Shown here: positions 1 through 7,303 of the stretch, piece by piece
Layout: every line of letters starts with the position of its first letter
Numbering within the stretch: position 1 is the first letter of the stretch
Assembly (NCBI GenBank): GCA_033344895.1
Contig: JAWPMN010000001.1
Location: 1,240,001-1,304,000 of the forward strand
Source of the DNA: Alphaproteobacteria bacterium
GTDB taxonomy: Bacteria; Pseudomonadota; Alphaproteobacteria; UBA8366; Aestuariispiraceae
Direction: 5' to 3'
DNA: 64,000 nt
The notes under the pieces: generated by a model
The model's input: the letters and a program-made list of their open reading frames with translations, nothing else
The model's database searches: none
Told to the model about the DNA's origin: nothing
Made by a program: the position numbers and the translations under genes

Positions 1-722
1 ACATCGGAATGGCCGTGGGTCGACAAGGTCCCGATCACGTCCCGAGCCCATTCCTTGCCCAGATAGGACACCATATGGGCCTTCCGCCCGACCGCGCGGT
101 AGAACAGGCTTCCCGGGGCGTTGGATTCGGAGAGCATCAGCGAATAGGGCGCCATGTCCCGATAGGGACTGTCGAAATGTTCCAGCCTCCCCGGGCGGCT
201 GGCCTTCCAGCGCTCATAGGCGAGTTTGATCAGGGGCTTTGCCCCTTTCAGGTCGTTCAGGGAATGGGCCTCATAGGCGATCATAGTGCGTGGCGTTTCG
301 CCCCGGAAATCGTCCAGCTCGGCGATCCTCCGCGCTGCCGCGTGGGGATTGTGGAAGCTTTCCGTCGCCCAGCCTCCATAGCGGAATCTCAGTTCCACCC
401 GACCGCCGAGATCCATGCCGTCGATCGAACGCATGACCGACCGAACGGCGCCGGGCTCCGCATTCTGGATGTCCCATTCGACACCGACGCCGCCACGAAT
501 ACGTTCGACCCGCACCATACCGAGGCGCCGCATGGCAAGTCGGGATCCATTGCCGCCCCTGGGAAAGGGATCGCCTTCCCCGTCATAACCGGTGCGCGGG
601 TGATCGTTTGCCGAGGCACGGTATGCCCTGAACGCGCCGGCGTCGTCGACCCACCATCCGACATTCCGGACGGGGTCCCGAAGATCCGAAAACTTTCGTA
701 GAACGCCTCGCGCCAACAGCAC
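1..722 (-). CDS. Unrecognised protein, 3' end cut off by window edge
   Basis: An open frame of about 240 codons runs off the left edge, so the C-terminus is missing. I chose the GTG at 722-720 as start because GGGAGGG lies 4 nt upstream and no ATG lies nearby in frame. Visible stretches include WWVDDAGAFRAYR near the N-terminus, MVRVERIRGGVGVEWDI in the middle and LAYERWKASRPG further on. The last resembles, faintly, the W..RP pattern of the alphaproteobacterial PAS_5 family, but I cannot assign it. There is no signal peptide or membrane segment in the visible part. It lies 60 nt downstream of the XRE regulator on the same strand, with a perfect inverted repeat in the gap. Function unknown. 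Confidence 0.6.
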   Translation of the reverse strand, partial: MLLARGVLRKFSDLRDPVRNVGWWVDDAGAFRAYRASANDHPRTGYDGEGDPFPRGGNGSRLAMRRLGMVRVERIRGGVGVEWDIQNAEPGAVRSVMRSIDGMDLGGRVELRFRYGGWATESFHNPHAAARRIAELDDFRGETPRTMIAYEAHSLNDLKGAKPLIKLAYERWKASRPGRLEHFDSPYRDMAPYSLMLSESNAPGSLFYRAVGRKAHMVSYLGKEWARDVIGTLSTHGHSD

Positions 723-750
723 GATACCCTCCCGTAAGCACAATGTACGA

Positions 751-774
751 ATATCCGGCCGCCCAACCGGATAT
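751..774. promoter_or_regulatory. Perfect 8-bp inverted repeat in the gap before the edge gene
   Basis: ATATCCGG (751-758) and CCGGATAT (767-774) are perfect inverse complements separated by 8 nt. The site lies between the stop of the XRE gene (783) and the GTG start at 722. No T-run follows on the minus strand, so a classical terminator is unlikely. An operator or a small RNA hairpin is the more natural reading. The binding protein is unknown. Confidence 0.4.
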
Positions 775-782
775 CCGAGATG

Positions 783-1133
783 TCAGCCCGCCGAGGAGCA
801 GGCCTTGATCAGGTTCAACACCTGATTCCGAACGCCTTCGTCTTCAATTGCATCGATCTGCTTCGCCATATGGATGGTCCGGCGCGGCAGCAGGTTCTCA
901 TTGACGTCCGCGTCATACTCCATGCCTTCGAAGAAGAAGCTGACGGGAACTTCCAACGCATTCGCGAGCGCCCAAAGCCGACTGGAGCCGATGCGGTTCG
1001 CGCCTTTCTCATATTTCTGGACCTGCTGAAAACTGATCCCCAGCAGATTGCCGAGCTTTTCCTGGCTCAGCCCTTTCGCGGCGCGGGCTTCCCGCACGCG
1101 ACGTCCGACATGCGTGTCGATGGGATGAGGCAT
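783..1133 (-). CDS. XRE-family helix-turn-helix regulator
   Basis: A 116-residue transcription factor. The N-terminal half is a canonical XRE/Cro-type HTH (VGRRVREARAAKGLSQEKL, then a recognition helix around SFQQVQKYEKG), followed by RIGSSRLWALANALEVPVSFFFEGM. This arrangement is common in regulators of Rhodospirillales and Rhizobiales. The remaining 45 residues, after the last motif, have no known domain. An open frame extends upstream to 1349, but ATG 1133 is preceded by GGAAAGGA at good spacing and gives the family's usual length. The J-domain gene is divergent 299 nt away. An inverted repeat 24 nt upstream of the start could be its own operator. Its target genes are not known. Confidence 0.85.
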   Translation of the reverse strand: MPHPIDTHVGRRVREARAAKGLSQEKLGNLLGISFQQVQKYEKGANRIGSSRLWALANALEVPVSFFFEGMEYDADVNENLLPRRTIHMAKQIDAIEDEGVRNQVLNLIKACSSAG

Positions 1134-1156
1134 AACAAAGTCCTTTCCGTTAAACG

Positions 1157-1173
1157 TTCCGCATTTCGCGGAA
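1157..1173. promoter_or_regulatory. Inverted repeat upstream of XRE gene, candidate autoregulatory operator
   Basis: TTCCGC (1157-1162) and GCGGAA (1168-1173) form a perfect 6-bp inverted repeat with a 5-nt spacer, 24 nt upstream of the XRE start. XRE dimers usually bind short palindromes of this size close to their own promoter. The rest of the 299-nt region between the divergent genes (1134-1432) shows nothing I can call with confidence. Assignment to this regulator is inference from position. Confidence 0.4.
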
Positions 1174-1432
1174 TTCTGATCGCCCCCACAGCAATTCAGG
1201 TCGGTCACGCCAGTCGCACTTATTAGAATATCGCTCCAAACCTCTCGTTCCACAAGATTCTCGCAGAATCCGACAGGAAGGCCCCCGGCGATTGCAGCGG
1301 CTGTTTTCAACACGATAGCACGTTGTAGCGTGCGCAGTGTCCCGACCACGGTCCGACCCAGGATGGACAGAGGGAGGGGACTCCCGGATAACAGTCCAAA
1401 CGGGTTTCACGCGTCCGGATAAAGCTGGTGAT

Positions 1433-2113
1433 ATGAACGAGTCAACACGCACGGGTCACAAGCAGTCCTATTCCATTCCCTGCGCCTCGTCCTTTCGGGA
1501 CAGGGTTCTGGCAATGGCGGAAGCGCGGGGCGTCAATGCGGCCGATCTGGCCCGTTCGATCATTCTGATCCTGCCGCGCGACGCCATCGAGGCAGCACCG
1601 GATCCCGGGGATCCGGATCGCGAAGACCGCGAGACGATTACCCTGAAATCCGGCCCCGACGAAGGAAAACCCTGGAAACGCAAACCCCGGCTGCAGGTCC
1701 GCCTGCCCGCAGGTTACGACCCGATCCTGCTGCGCAAGGCACTGGGCCTCGCGCTGAGCCTGGACCAGGGCGAGCAGCGTCTGACACTGGAATCGGCAAG
1801 GAATCCGACGCGAGAGGTGGAGGCCGCCAGGATAAAGGCGGAGGCGGCCCAGGCCCATGAGAAGGCGGCGCGCCTGATGGCGGCGGTCCAGGTTCTTGCC
1901 GGTGAGCGGCTGCCACATGCCGTCCGGACCCGCGACGAGGCTCTGTTTGTCCTCGGCTTTCCGCCGGGCGCCCGCCCGGACGCCTCCGCTATCAAATCCC
2001 GCTATCGGCAGCTTGCGACCGTGCATCATCCGGACAGCGACACCGGCGACACCAGCCGGATGGCACAGCTGAATCAGGCCATGAGTTTCATGAGAGGATA
2101 TATCAAAAATTAG
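1433..2113 (+). CDS. J-domain protein with ribbon-helix-helix-like N-terminus
   Basis: A 226-residue protein. The last 60 residues are a J-domain: the diagnostic HPD tripeptide sits in TVHHPDSDTGD, preceded by a basic helix (IKSRYRQLAT) and followed by a helix with the usual hydrophobic pattern. J-domains stimulate the ATPase of DnaK-type Hsp70s. Residues about 10-45 (YSIPCASSFRDRVLAMAEAR, then NAADLARSIILIL) look like a short strand followed by two helices, as in ribbon-helix-helix DNA-binding proteins; this is a visual impression only. The middle is charged and helical, with KAEAAQAHEKAAR. ATG 1433 is preferred over upstream in-frame starts back to 1337, because the upstream extension is low-quality coding sequence. 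No zinc-finger or C-terminal DnaJ domains, so it is not DnaJ itself. Confidence 0.75.
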   Translation: MNESTRTGHKQSYSIPCASSFRDRVLAMAEARGVNAADLARSIILILPRDAIEAAPDPGDPDREDRETITLKSGPDEGKPWKRKPRLQVRLPAGYDPILLRKALGLALSLDQGEQRLTLESARNPTREVEAARIKAEAAQAHEKAARLMAAVQVLAGERLPHAVRTRDEALFVLGFPPGARPDASAIKSRYRQLATVHHPDSDTGDTSRMAQLNQAMSFMRGYIKN

Positions 2114-2143
2114 TTTTTCTGATTTTTATAAGTTAAATTTTTC

Positions 2144-2172
2144 TTGACCTTTCAGGCTGGTGGTTCATTAAT
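2144..2172 (+). promoter_or_regulatory. Weak candidate promoter for the HTH-prephenate dehydratase gene
   Basis: TTGACC (2144-2149), a 17-nt spacer, then ATTAAT (2167-2172) in an AT-rich gap. If used, transcription would start close to 2179-2181, giving a nearly leaderless mRNA, which would fit the absence of a clear ribosome binding site before ATG 2181. The -10 element lacks the conserved A at its second position, so confidence is low. Confidence 0.3.
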
Positions 2173-2180
2173 CCGCGCCC

Positions 2181-3308
2181 ATGAACCTGTCTCGCAGAAT
2201 AAAGGATGCCCGCACCGCCGCGGGACTAAGCCAGAAGGATCTGGCCGACCGACTAGGGGTCACCCAGTCGACCATCGCCTTGTGGGAGACGGGTAAAACC
2301 GCGCCGCGTCGCGCGCTGATGCCGAAACTGGCCGCCGCCCTGAAAGTGACGTCGGCCTTTATCGAGCATGGCATGCACGCGGCATCCGCGCCCGCGCAAT
2401 ACGCCGCCCCGCGCCGTATGGGCCAAGTCAGTCAGGACCGTGAAGCCATGATCGTGAACCCCGCGACCGAAAACCCCGTCATCGCCTTCCAGGGCGTCCC
2501 CGGCGCCTTCTCCCATCTGGCCTGCCGGGCAGCCTTTCCGGCAATGGAGCCGATGTCCTGCGCCTCTTTCGAGGATGCCTTTGCGGCGGTGGAGGAAGGT
2601 CGCGCCGGTCTGGCGATGATTCCGATCGAAAACTCGCTGGGCGGCCGGGTCGCGGACATTCATCACCTGCTGCCGGAATCGAACCTGTTCATCGTCGCCG
2701 AGCATTTCCAGCCGGTGCACCATTACCTGCTGGGTCCGAAGGGCGCGACGCTGGAGACGGTGAAGGAAGCACGCAGCCACCAGCAGGCGCTGGCACAGTG
2801 CCGCAACACGCTACGTGAATTGAAGATCAAGCCCGTCGCGGCCGCCGACACCGCCGGGGCCGCCATGATGGTCGCGGAGCTTAACGATCCGACCATCGCC
2901 GCCGTCGCCTCCTCCCTGGCGGCGGAAACATACGGCCTGGAAGTCCTGCGCCCGCGTATCGAGGACCGGATCGGCAATGTCACCCGCTTCGTCGTCATGT
3001 CACGAACGCGGATCGAACCGGACCCGCGCTCAGGCCCCTGCCTGAGCAGCTTCGTCTTCACCGTCCGCAGCGTGCCCGCCGCGCTCTACAAGGCGATGGG
3101 CGGCTTCGCGACCAACGGCGTCAACATGATCAAGCTGGAAAGCTATATCAGCGTCGGCGACGATTCCCGCGCCCGCTTCTATGCCGAGATCGAGGGTCAT
3201 CCGGCCGAGAAGGCCGTCGACCGCGCCATGGAGGAACTGCAGTTCTTCACCAACAATGTGAAACTGCTGGGCGTCTATCCCCAGGCGGAGTTCCGTCAGG
3301 ACGAGTAG
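2181..3308 (+). CDS. pheA: Prephenate dehydratase with N-terminal XRE HTH domain
   Basis: Prephenate dehydratase converts prephenate to phenylpyruvate in phenylalanine synthesis. The 375-residue frame has three parts. Residues 1-70 are an XRE-type HTH (IKDARTAAGLSQKDLADRLG, then TQSTIALWETGK). About 98-275 form the dehydratase domain, with FQGVPGAFSH, PIENSLGG and the NVTRFVV motif holding the catalytic Thr-Arg. About 285-365 form an ACT domain (ALYKAMGGFATNGVNMIKLE) for phenylalanine feedback. Without the HTH the protein would match the usual length of about 280 residues. The frame is continuous with no sign of error; an internal start near 2418 or 2448 would give a normal enzyme, but the HTH would then be unexplained. 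The AroQ chorismate mutase found in E. coli PheA is absent. The fusion suggests a gene-regulatory or DNA-linked role, which is inference. Confidence 0.88.
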   Translation: MNLSRRIKDARTAAGLSQKDLADRLGVTQSTIALWETGKTAPRRALMPKLAAALKVTSAFIEHGMHAASAPAQYAAPRRMGQVSQDREAMIVNPATENPVIAFQGVPGAFSHLACRAAFPAMEPMSCASFEDAFAAVEEGRAGLAMIPIENSLGGRVADIHHLLPESNLFIVAEHFQPVHHYLLGPKGATLETVKEARSHQQALAQCRNTLRELKIKPVAAADTAGAAMMVAELNDPTIAAVASSLAAETYGLEVLRPRIEDRIGNVTRFVVMSRTRIEPDPRSGPCLSSFVFTVRSVPAALYKAMGGFATNGVNMIKLESYISVGDDSRARFYAEIEGHPAEKAVDRAMEELQFFTNNVKLLGVYPQAEFRQDE

Positions 3309-3355
3309 AATATCGGGCACATAACTGCGCCATCCCGGATCGATCCAACGGTCTC

Positions 3356-3378
3356 GTGCTCCTGCGAAAGCAGGAGCC
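3356..3378 (+). repeat. REP-like palindromic repeat, copy 1
   Basis: A 23-bp unit with inverted core CTCCTGC-GAAA-GCAGGAG. It is identical to the copy at 3476-3498. The family resembles the short palindromes scattered in many alphaproteobacterial genomes between convergent genes. Here it lies between pheA and nudC, whose 3' ends face each other, and could act as a transcription stop for both. Confidence 0.7.
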
Positions 3379-3413
3379 TACGAGGGGCAGGCGCCGGAGC
3401 GAATACGACGAAG

Positions 3414-3433
3414 ATTCCTGCTTCCGCAGGAAT
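3414..3433 (-). repeat. REP-like palindromic repeat, copy 2, variant in opposite orientation
   Basis: A 20-bp unit with arms ATTCCTGC and GCAGGAAT around TTCC. The loop reads as the complement of that in copies 1 and 3 (TTCC against GAAA), so it points the other way. Alternating orientation at about 60-bp spacing is typical of REP/BIME clusters. Confidence 0.65.
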
Positions 3434-3475
3434 ACGGGAGTGAGAGGACCGTAACGATCCGGCATCCCCATCGCC

Positions 3476-3498
3476 GTGCTCCTGCGAAAGCAGGAGCC
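3476..3498 (+). repeat. REP-like palindromic repeat, copy 3
   Basis: Exact copy of the unit at 3356-3378, in the same orientation. It ends 39 nt from the 3' end of nudC. No REP-associated transposase (RAYT) is present in this window. Confidence 0.7.
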
Positions 3499-3537
3499 AT
3501 CGCGAATGGGCATCATGCGAACACAATGCTCGAGGCT

Positions 3538-4467
3538 TTAGCCCGCCGCCAGCCAATCCTGGATCAGGCGATAGGCGATGGAATCGCGGCGCGGCAGGGC
3601 GAAACTATCGTCTTCGGGGCTGTTCGCCACCTCGTCGCGGGTGACCCATCGGGCGGATTCCAGCTCGTCCAGGTCGACCTTAATGTCGGTCGCCGTCGCG
3701 CGCGCACTGAATCCCAGCATGATGGAGGACGGAAAGGGCCAGGGCTGGCTGGAATTGTACGTGACATCCGCGACCGGCAGACCGACCTCCTCCATCACCT
3801 CGCGGGCGACGGCGTCTTCCAGGCTCTCTCCGGGTTCCACGAAACCGGCCAGCACCGAACAGCGGCCCGGCGGCCAGTCGGCCTGCCGGCCCAGCACGAT
3901 CCGGTCGGCGCCGTCATGCACCAGCATGATCACCGCCGGGTCGGTGCGCGGAAAATGCACCGCGCCGCAGCTTTCATTGGTGCATTTGCGCTCATGCCCG
4001 CCGCGCGCCGGACGGGTGCTGGCCCCGCAGACGCCGCAATAGCGGTGACGCTGGTTCCAGTGCACAAGCCCGCGCGCATAGGCCAGGATCGATCCTTCGT
4101 CCTCAGCCAGCAGCGGCCCGACCTTGCGCAGATCCTCAAAGGCCGCGTCCTCGGCCAGAAGCGGCGGCTCCTCATGTTCCGACAGGTCGACGGCAAAATG
4201 CGGTGCCCCCTGAGGGTCGAACCCCAGAAAGACCGTTTCCTCGACGATCGACAGGATCTCGGTATGTGCGGCAGCGGGGCGCAGGCTGGACATCTGCTCC
4301 CCCATGACAACCAGGCTGCGGCCGCGCCAAACCGGTACAAGCCGTGCCGCGTCGTGTCGCAAGGCCGCCGCCAGGCCCTCGGCATCCATGCGCAGCTTGT
4401 CGGCCCGGTCCAGCGGACCGGAGGCATAGACGTTCGGCGGATGACGGTGATGCGGAACACGCTTCAT
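3538..4467 (-). CDS. nudC: NADH pyrophosphatase NudC
   Basis: A Nudix hydrolase of 309 residues that cleaves NADH/NAD+ to NMN(H) and AMP; NudC enzymes also remove NAD caps from RNA 5' ends. A zinc ribbon near residues 143-167 shows its four cysteines in YCGVCG and CTNESCG. The Nudix box follows (GFVEPGESLEDAVAREVMEE), and then the NudC signature SQPWPFPSS, which distinguishes this family from other Nudix enzymes. The N-terminal third is the less conserved NudC-like domain. Length matches the alphaproteobacterial proteins. It is convergent with pheA across the REP cluster and divergent from the lipoprotein gene at 4644. Confidence 0.95.
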   Translation of the reverse strand: MKRVPHHRHPPNVYASGPLDRADKLRMDAEGLAAALRHDAARLVPVWRGRSLVVMGEQMSSLRPAAAHTEILSIVEETVFLGFDPQGAPHFAVDLSEHEEPPLLAEDAAFEDLRKVGPLLAEDEGSILAYARGLVHWNQRHRYCGVCGASTRPARGGHERKCTNESCGAVHFPRTDPAVIMLVHDGADRIVLGRQADWPPGRCSVLAGFVEPGESLEDAVAREVMEEVGLPVADVTYNSSQPWPFPSSIMLGFSARATATDIKVDLDELESARWVTRDEVANSPEDDSFALPRRDSIAYRLIQDWLAAG

Positions 4468-4643
4468 GACGACGCGAGAGTGGCACGCGTCGCCAAGGGC
4501 ATCAACGCCGGAAAGCGGCGACGGATTTCGCCCTCCCTTGCGTCAAAACATGTGCAACGGCAAGATTCCGGGAAAAGCTGCCCGGTCCTGTCATAGCCCG
4601 TGCCGGTAACGCAGCCATGCGGACGCAAACGGGAGAGAGTGCC

Positions 4644-5657
4644 ATGGGTCATCGACACAGTTTCCGGGCCGGACCGGCCGTCTTCGCCATCGGGCTGGCC
4701 GCCCTGACGGCCTGCTCCGCGCAGGCGGAGCCGGTCCTTTCAGAGGTGGCCTTCGCTCAATCCTCCCCGCCGATGACGCAGGTCGATGCAGAGTCGATTC
4801 CGGTCCTGATCCTGGGGGACGATTCCGAGAAAGGGTCGATCAAGCGGTCGTCCGGTCTCTATCGGGAGGTCTCCGTAGCATTGCAGACGCAGCTCTCCCG
4901 CCACGGCTTTCATGTCGTCGATGCGGAATCCGCCGGCGCGCGGATCGGCTTCGATTTCCCGGACCGAATGGACCGGACGGACCTGTTCGACCTGTTCCGC
5001 GGCATCGACGGCGCCGGTCTGGCCAGCATGGATGTCAGGGCACTGATCCTGTTCCGCGTCCATGCCTCGGTAAAGCAGCAGGAATACGGCAGCCGCATTC
5101 AGACCCGCGTGACGGGCGAGATCTTCGACGGTGAGACCAACCGGATCATCAACAGCTTTGCCTTGCCGCCGGAGGCCTATCCCGGCCCCGCCGACTGTCT
5201 GGACAATCTGACCGATTGCGTCGACATGACGATCCGCCCGCGGGCTGGAGACATCGCCGCCAATCTGGGTGACGTCCTGTCCTACCAATTGGCGGCATAC
5301 GCACCCCCGAAACTGGCCGCGACCGACATTCCGGACGACATGATCGGCGCGGGCAGCCAGCTGTGTGCCCAGCCGCGCAGCATCTTCACGGTGGAACTGC
5401 GCCAGTTCACCACCGATGAGGCGCGGTCGATCACCCGCGTGATGGACGAGGAATTTCCCTGCCGCATCGCCATCGACCTGATGACGGGCAGCAATACCGC
5501 GGTGCGCCGCTACAAATACGTGACGGTCGCCAAACGCGACAAGATCGAGGAATGGATGCATATCCTGCTGCGCGACATGGGCTACGACACCGACGGTCCG
5601 GTGCGGATCAGCCTTCATTCCGGCAACATCCTGCGGGTCGACAAGATCGTACCGTGA
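4644..5657 (+). CDS. Unknown lipoprotein
   Basis: A 337-residue exported protein of unknown function. The N-terminus has a hydrophobic signal segment ending in the lipobox LTAC, so it should be lipid-anchored. An in-frame ATG at 4617 exists, but ATG 4644 is preceded by GGGAGAGAG at proper spacing and puts the signal peptide at the start. The mature part contains VQ-poor mixed alpha/beta sequence, a region LILGDDSEKGSIKRSSGLYR and four cysteines that could pair (DCLDNLTDC; further Cys near 240 and 285). The C-terminal LRVDKIVP is hydrophobic. The TRVTGEIFDGETNRIINSF stretch resembles the CsgG/penicillin-binding activator type of periplasmic lipoprotein only loosely. It lies upstream of the urease operon in the same direction, with 75 nt between, but a functional link is not evident. 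Confidence 0.75.
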   Translation: MGHRHSFRAGPAVFAIGLAALTACSAQAEPVLSEVAFAQSSPPMTQVDAESIPVLILGDDSEKGSIKRSSGLYREVSVALQTQLSRHGFHVVDAESAGARIGFDFPDRMDRTDLFDLFRGIDGAGLASMDVRALILFRVHASVKQQEYGSRIQTRVTGEIFDGETNRIINSFALPPEAYPGPADCLDNLTDCVDMTIRPRAGDIAANLGDVLSYQLAAYAPPKLAATDIPDDMIGAGSQLCAQPRSIFTVELRQFTTDEARSITRVMDEEFPCRIAIDLMTGSNTAVRRYKYVTVAKRDKIEEWMHILLRDMGYDTDGPVRISLHSGNILRVDKIVP

Positions 5658-5732
5658 TCCGGGCCCCGGCACGGCAGCATGCCCGCTGACACATCCGGGT
5701 AGAGCCGTGTCACCACTTTTTTGCACCGCAAC

Positions 5733-6641
5733 ATGTTGCGCGGCAGCACAGGTTCGGTCTACCGTTTCCGGATGGATGGAGACAGGGCCCTCGCTACATT
5801 GACCACCGCGCCGCGCCACCAGCGCGCCAGGGGTCGCGCCCTCGTCAGCTTCCGGAAGGACCCATCGCGAAACGGGACACATCTGTCCGACCTGTTCCAA
5901 AGCCATCCGATGCGGGTGCTGTTCCCGCGGCCGGCCAGGGGCGACCCGATCACGGCGGTTCTGACGACCGTGTCTGGCGGCATTGCCGGGGGTGATCAGG
6001 TCAATATCGAGATAGTCGGCGAAGACGGCACCGATTCCTTGGTCATGGCGCAGGCGGCCGAAAAGATTTATCGCGCCCCGGACCCGGCGGCGGCGCGTAT
6101 CGACTTCACCCTCCGCGCAGGCGACGGGGCCGCGTTGGAATATATCCCGCAGGAAACCATCCTGTTCGATGGCGCGCGCCTGCAGCGCAACACGGTGCTG
6201 GAGCTTGCGGTCCCGTCCGCCCATGTCCTGGCCGGGGAGATTGCCGTTCTGGGCCGCGGCGCGATGGGAGAGGTGCTGCGTGACGGCACTTTCCGGGAGA
6301 CCTGGCGTGTCCGGATCGGTGGGCGCACGGTCTGGCGCGACGCATTCGACCTGACGCAGGCCGCCCGTGACAGCCGTTTCGGTCTGAACGGAGCGACCGC
6401 CCTCGGCACAGTTGTCTGCGCCGCCGCCGATCCCTCCACGCTTCGCGATAAGGTTCGGGCCGTGCTCCCGGGGGACGGGCCGGTCGCGGCGACGGCGGGA
6501 TGTGTCGGGCCCTTGCTGCTGGTGCGGTTCCTGAGCCGCGACCCTGCGGCCCTGCGCGCGGCCTATTTCGATGTCTGGGCGCAGCTGCGCGGGGCCGCCC
6601 TGAACAGACCGGCCAAACTGCCGGCACTGATCCATTGTTGA
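5733..6641 (+). CDS. ureD: Urease accessory protein UreD
   Basis: UreD (UreH) is the scaffold that binds apo-urease and, with UreF and UreG, delivers nickel to the active site. The family is recognised from [38 protein letters not shown] and the stretch [15 protein letters not shown]. It is the first gene of a complete ureDABCEFG operon, 25 nt before ureA. The start is uncertain: TTG 5721, ATG 5733 and ATG 5772 are in frame, none with a good ribosome binding site; 5772 would leave only about 13 residues before the conserved QRARGR. Length about 302 residues is normal for the family. Confidence 0.9.
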   Translation: MLRGSTGSVYRFRMDGDRALATLTTAPRHQRARGRALVSFRKDPSRNGTHLSDLFQSHPMRVLFPRPARGDPITAVLTTVSGGIAGGDQVNIEIVGEDGTDSLVMAQAAEKIYRAPDPAAARIDFTLRAGDGAALEYIPQETILFDGARLQRNTVLELAVPSAHVLAGEIAVLGRGAMGEVLRDGTFRETWRVRIGGRTVWRDAFDLTQAARDSRFGLNGATALGTVVCAAADPSTLRDKVRAVLPGDGPVAATAGCVGPLLLVRFLSRDPAALRAAYFDVWAQLRGAALNRPAKLPALIHC

Positions 6642-6666
6642 CGGGAAAGAGGAGGGGCGCGGCACC

Positions 6667-6969
6667 ATGCATCTGACACCGCGAGAGAAGGACAAGTTGC
6701 TGGTCGCGATGGCCGCCGAGGTGGCCCGCAAGCGTCTGGCCAGAGGGGTGAAGCTGAATTACCCGGAAGCGATCGCGCTGATCACCGATCATGTGGTGGA
6801 AGGCGCCCGCGACGGCCGAAGCGTCGCCGAGCTGATGCAGGAAGGCGCAAAGGTTCTGGGCCGCGACCAGGTCATGGACGGCATCGCCGAGATGATCCAC
6901 GAGGTCCAGGTCGAAGCCACCTTCCCCGACGGCACCAAGCTGGTGACCGTCCACACCCCGATCCGCTGA
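6667..6969 (+). CDS. ureA: Urease gamma subunit UreA
   Basis: The smallest structural subunit of urease, 100 residues, the usual size. It begins with the family-typical [20 protein letters not shown] and contains [20 protein letters not shown] and the C-terminal [18 protein letters not shown] lies upstream of the ATG. It assembles with UreB and UreC in an (alpha beta gamma)3 complex in the cytoplasm. Separate ureA and ureB genes, as here, are the common bacterial arrangement. Confidence 0.98.
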   Translation: MHLTPREKDKLLVAMAAEVARKRLARGVKLNYPEAIALITDHVVEGARDGRSVAELMQEGAKVLGRDQVMDGIAEMIHEVQVEATFPDGTKLVTVHTPIR

Positions 6970-6982
6970 CGGGAGGCCGACG

Positions 6983-7300
6983 ATGATCCCTGGAGAGATC
7001 CTGTGCGCCGAAGGCGAGATTGAACTGAATGCAGGGCGGCGCACGGTGACCGTCACCGTATCCAACACCGGCGACCGACCGGTGCAGGTCGGGTCCCATT
7101 ATCATTTCGCGGAAACGAATGCGGCCCTGGACTTCGACCGGGCAGCCGCACGCGGCTGCCGGCTGGACATTCCCGCGGGAACGGCCGTGCGTTTCGAGCC
7201 GGGACAGAGCCGGACCGTGACGCTGATCGACTATGCCGGGGACCGCAGGGTCGTCGGCTTCAATGCGGCCGTTCAGGGGCCGCTGGATGAGGGGAGTTGA
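6983..7300 (+). CDS. ureB: Urease beta subunit UreB
   Basis: Structural subunit of 105 residues. Diagnostic stretches are [39 protein letters not shown] and [12 protein letters not shown]. It starts 13 nt after ureA with GGGAGG before the ATG, and its stop is 3 nt before the ureC ATG, which suggests tight translational coupling of the three structural genes. Confidence 0.98.
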   Translation: MIPGEILCAEGEIELNAGRRTVTVTVSNTGDRPVQVGSHYHFAETNAALDFDRAAARGCRLDIPAGTAVRFEPGQSRTVTLIDYAGDRRVVGFNAAVQGPLDEGS

Positions 7301-7303
7301 ACC

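Noticed and set aside
3356-3498. CRISPR array from three repeats at about 60-bp spacing
   Set aside because: Units are palindromic and alternate in orientation, only three copies, spacer lengths and context fit REP elements, and no cas genes are present.
5700-5732. Sigma-54 promoter upstream of ureD
   Set aside because: A TTTTTTGCA string is present but the GG element is missing at the required 10-nt distance.
4740-6731. 663-codon open frame on the minus strand across the lipoprotein and ureD
   Set aside because: It is the antisense of two well-supported genes in a GC-rich genome, lacks motifs and overlaps both fully.
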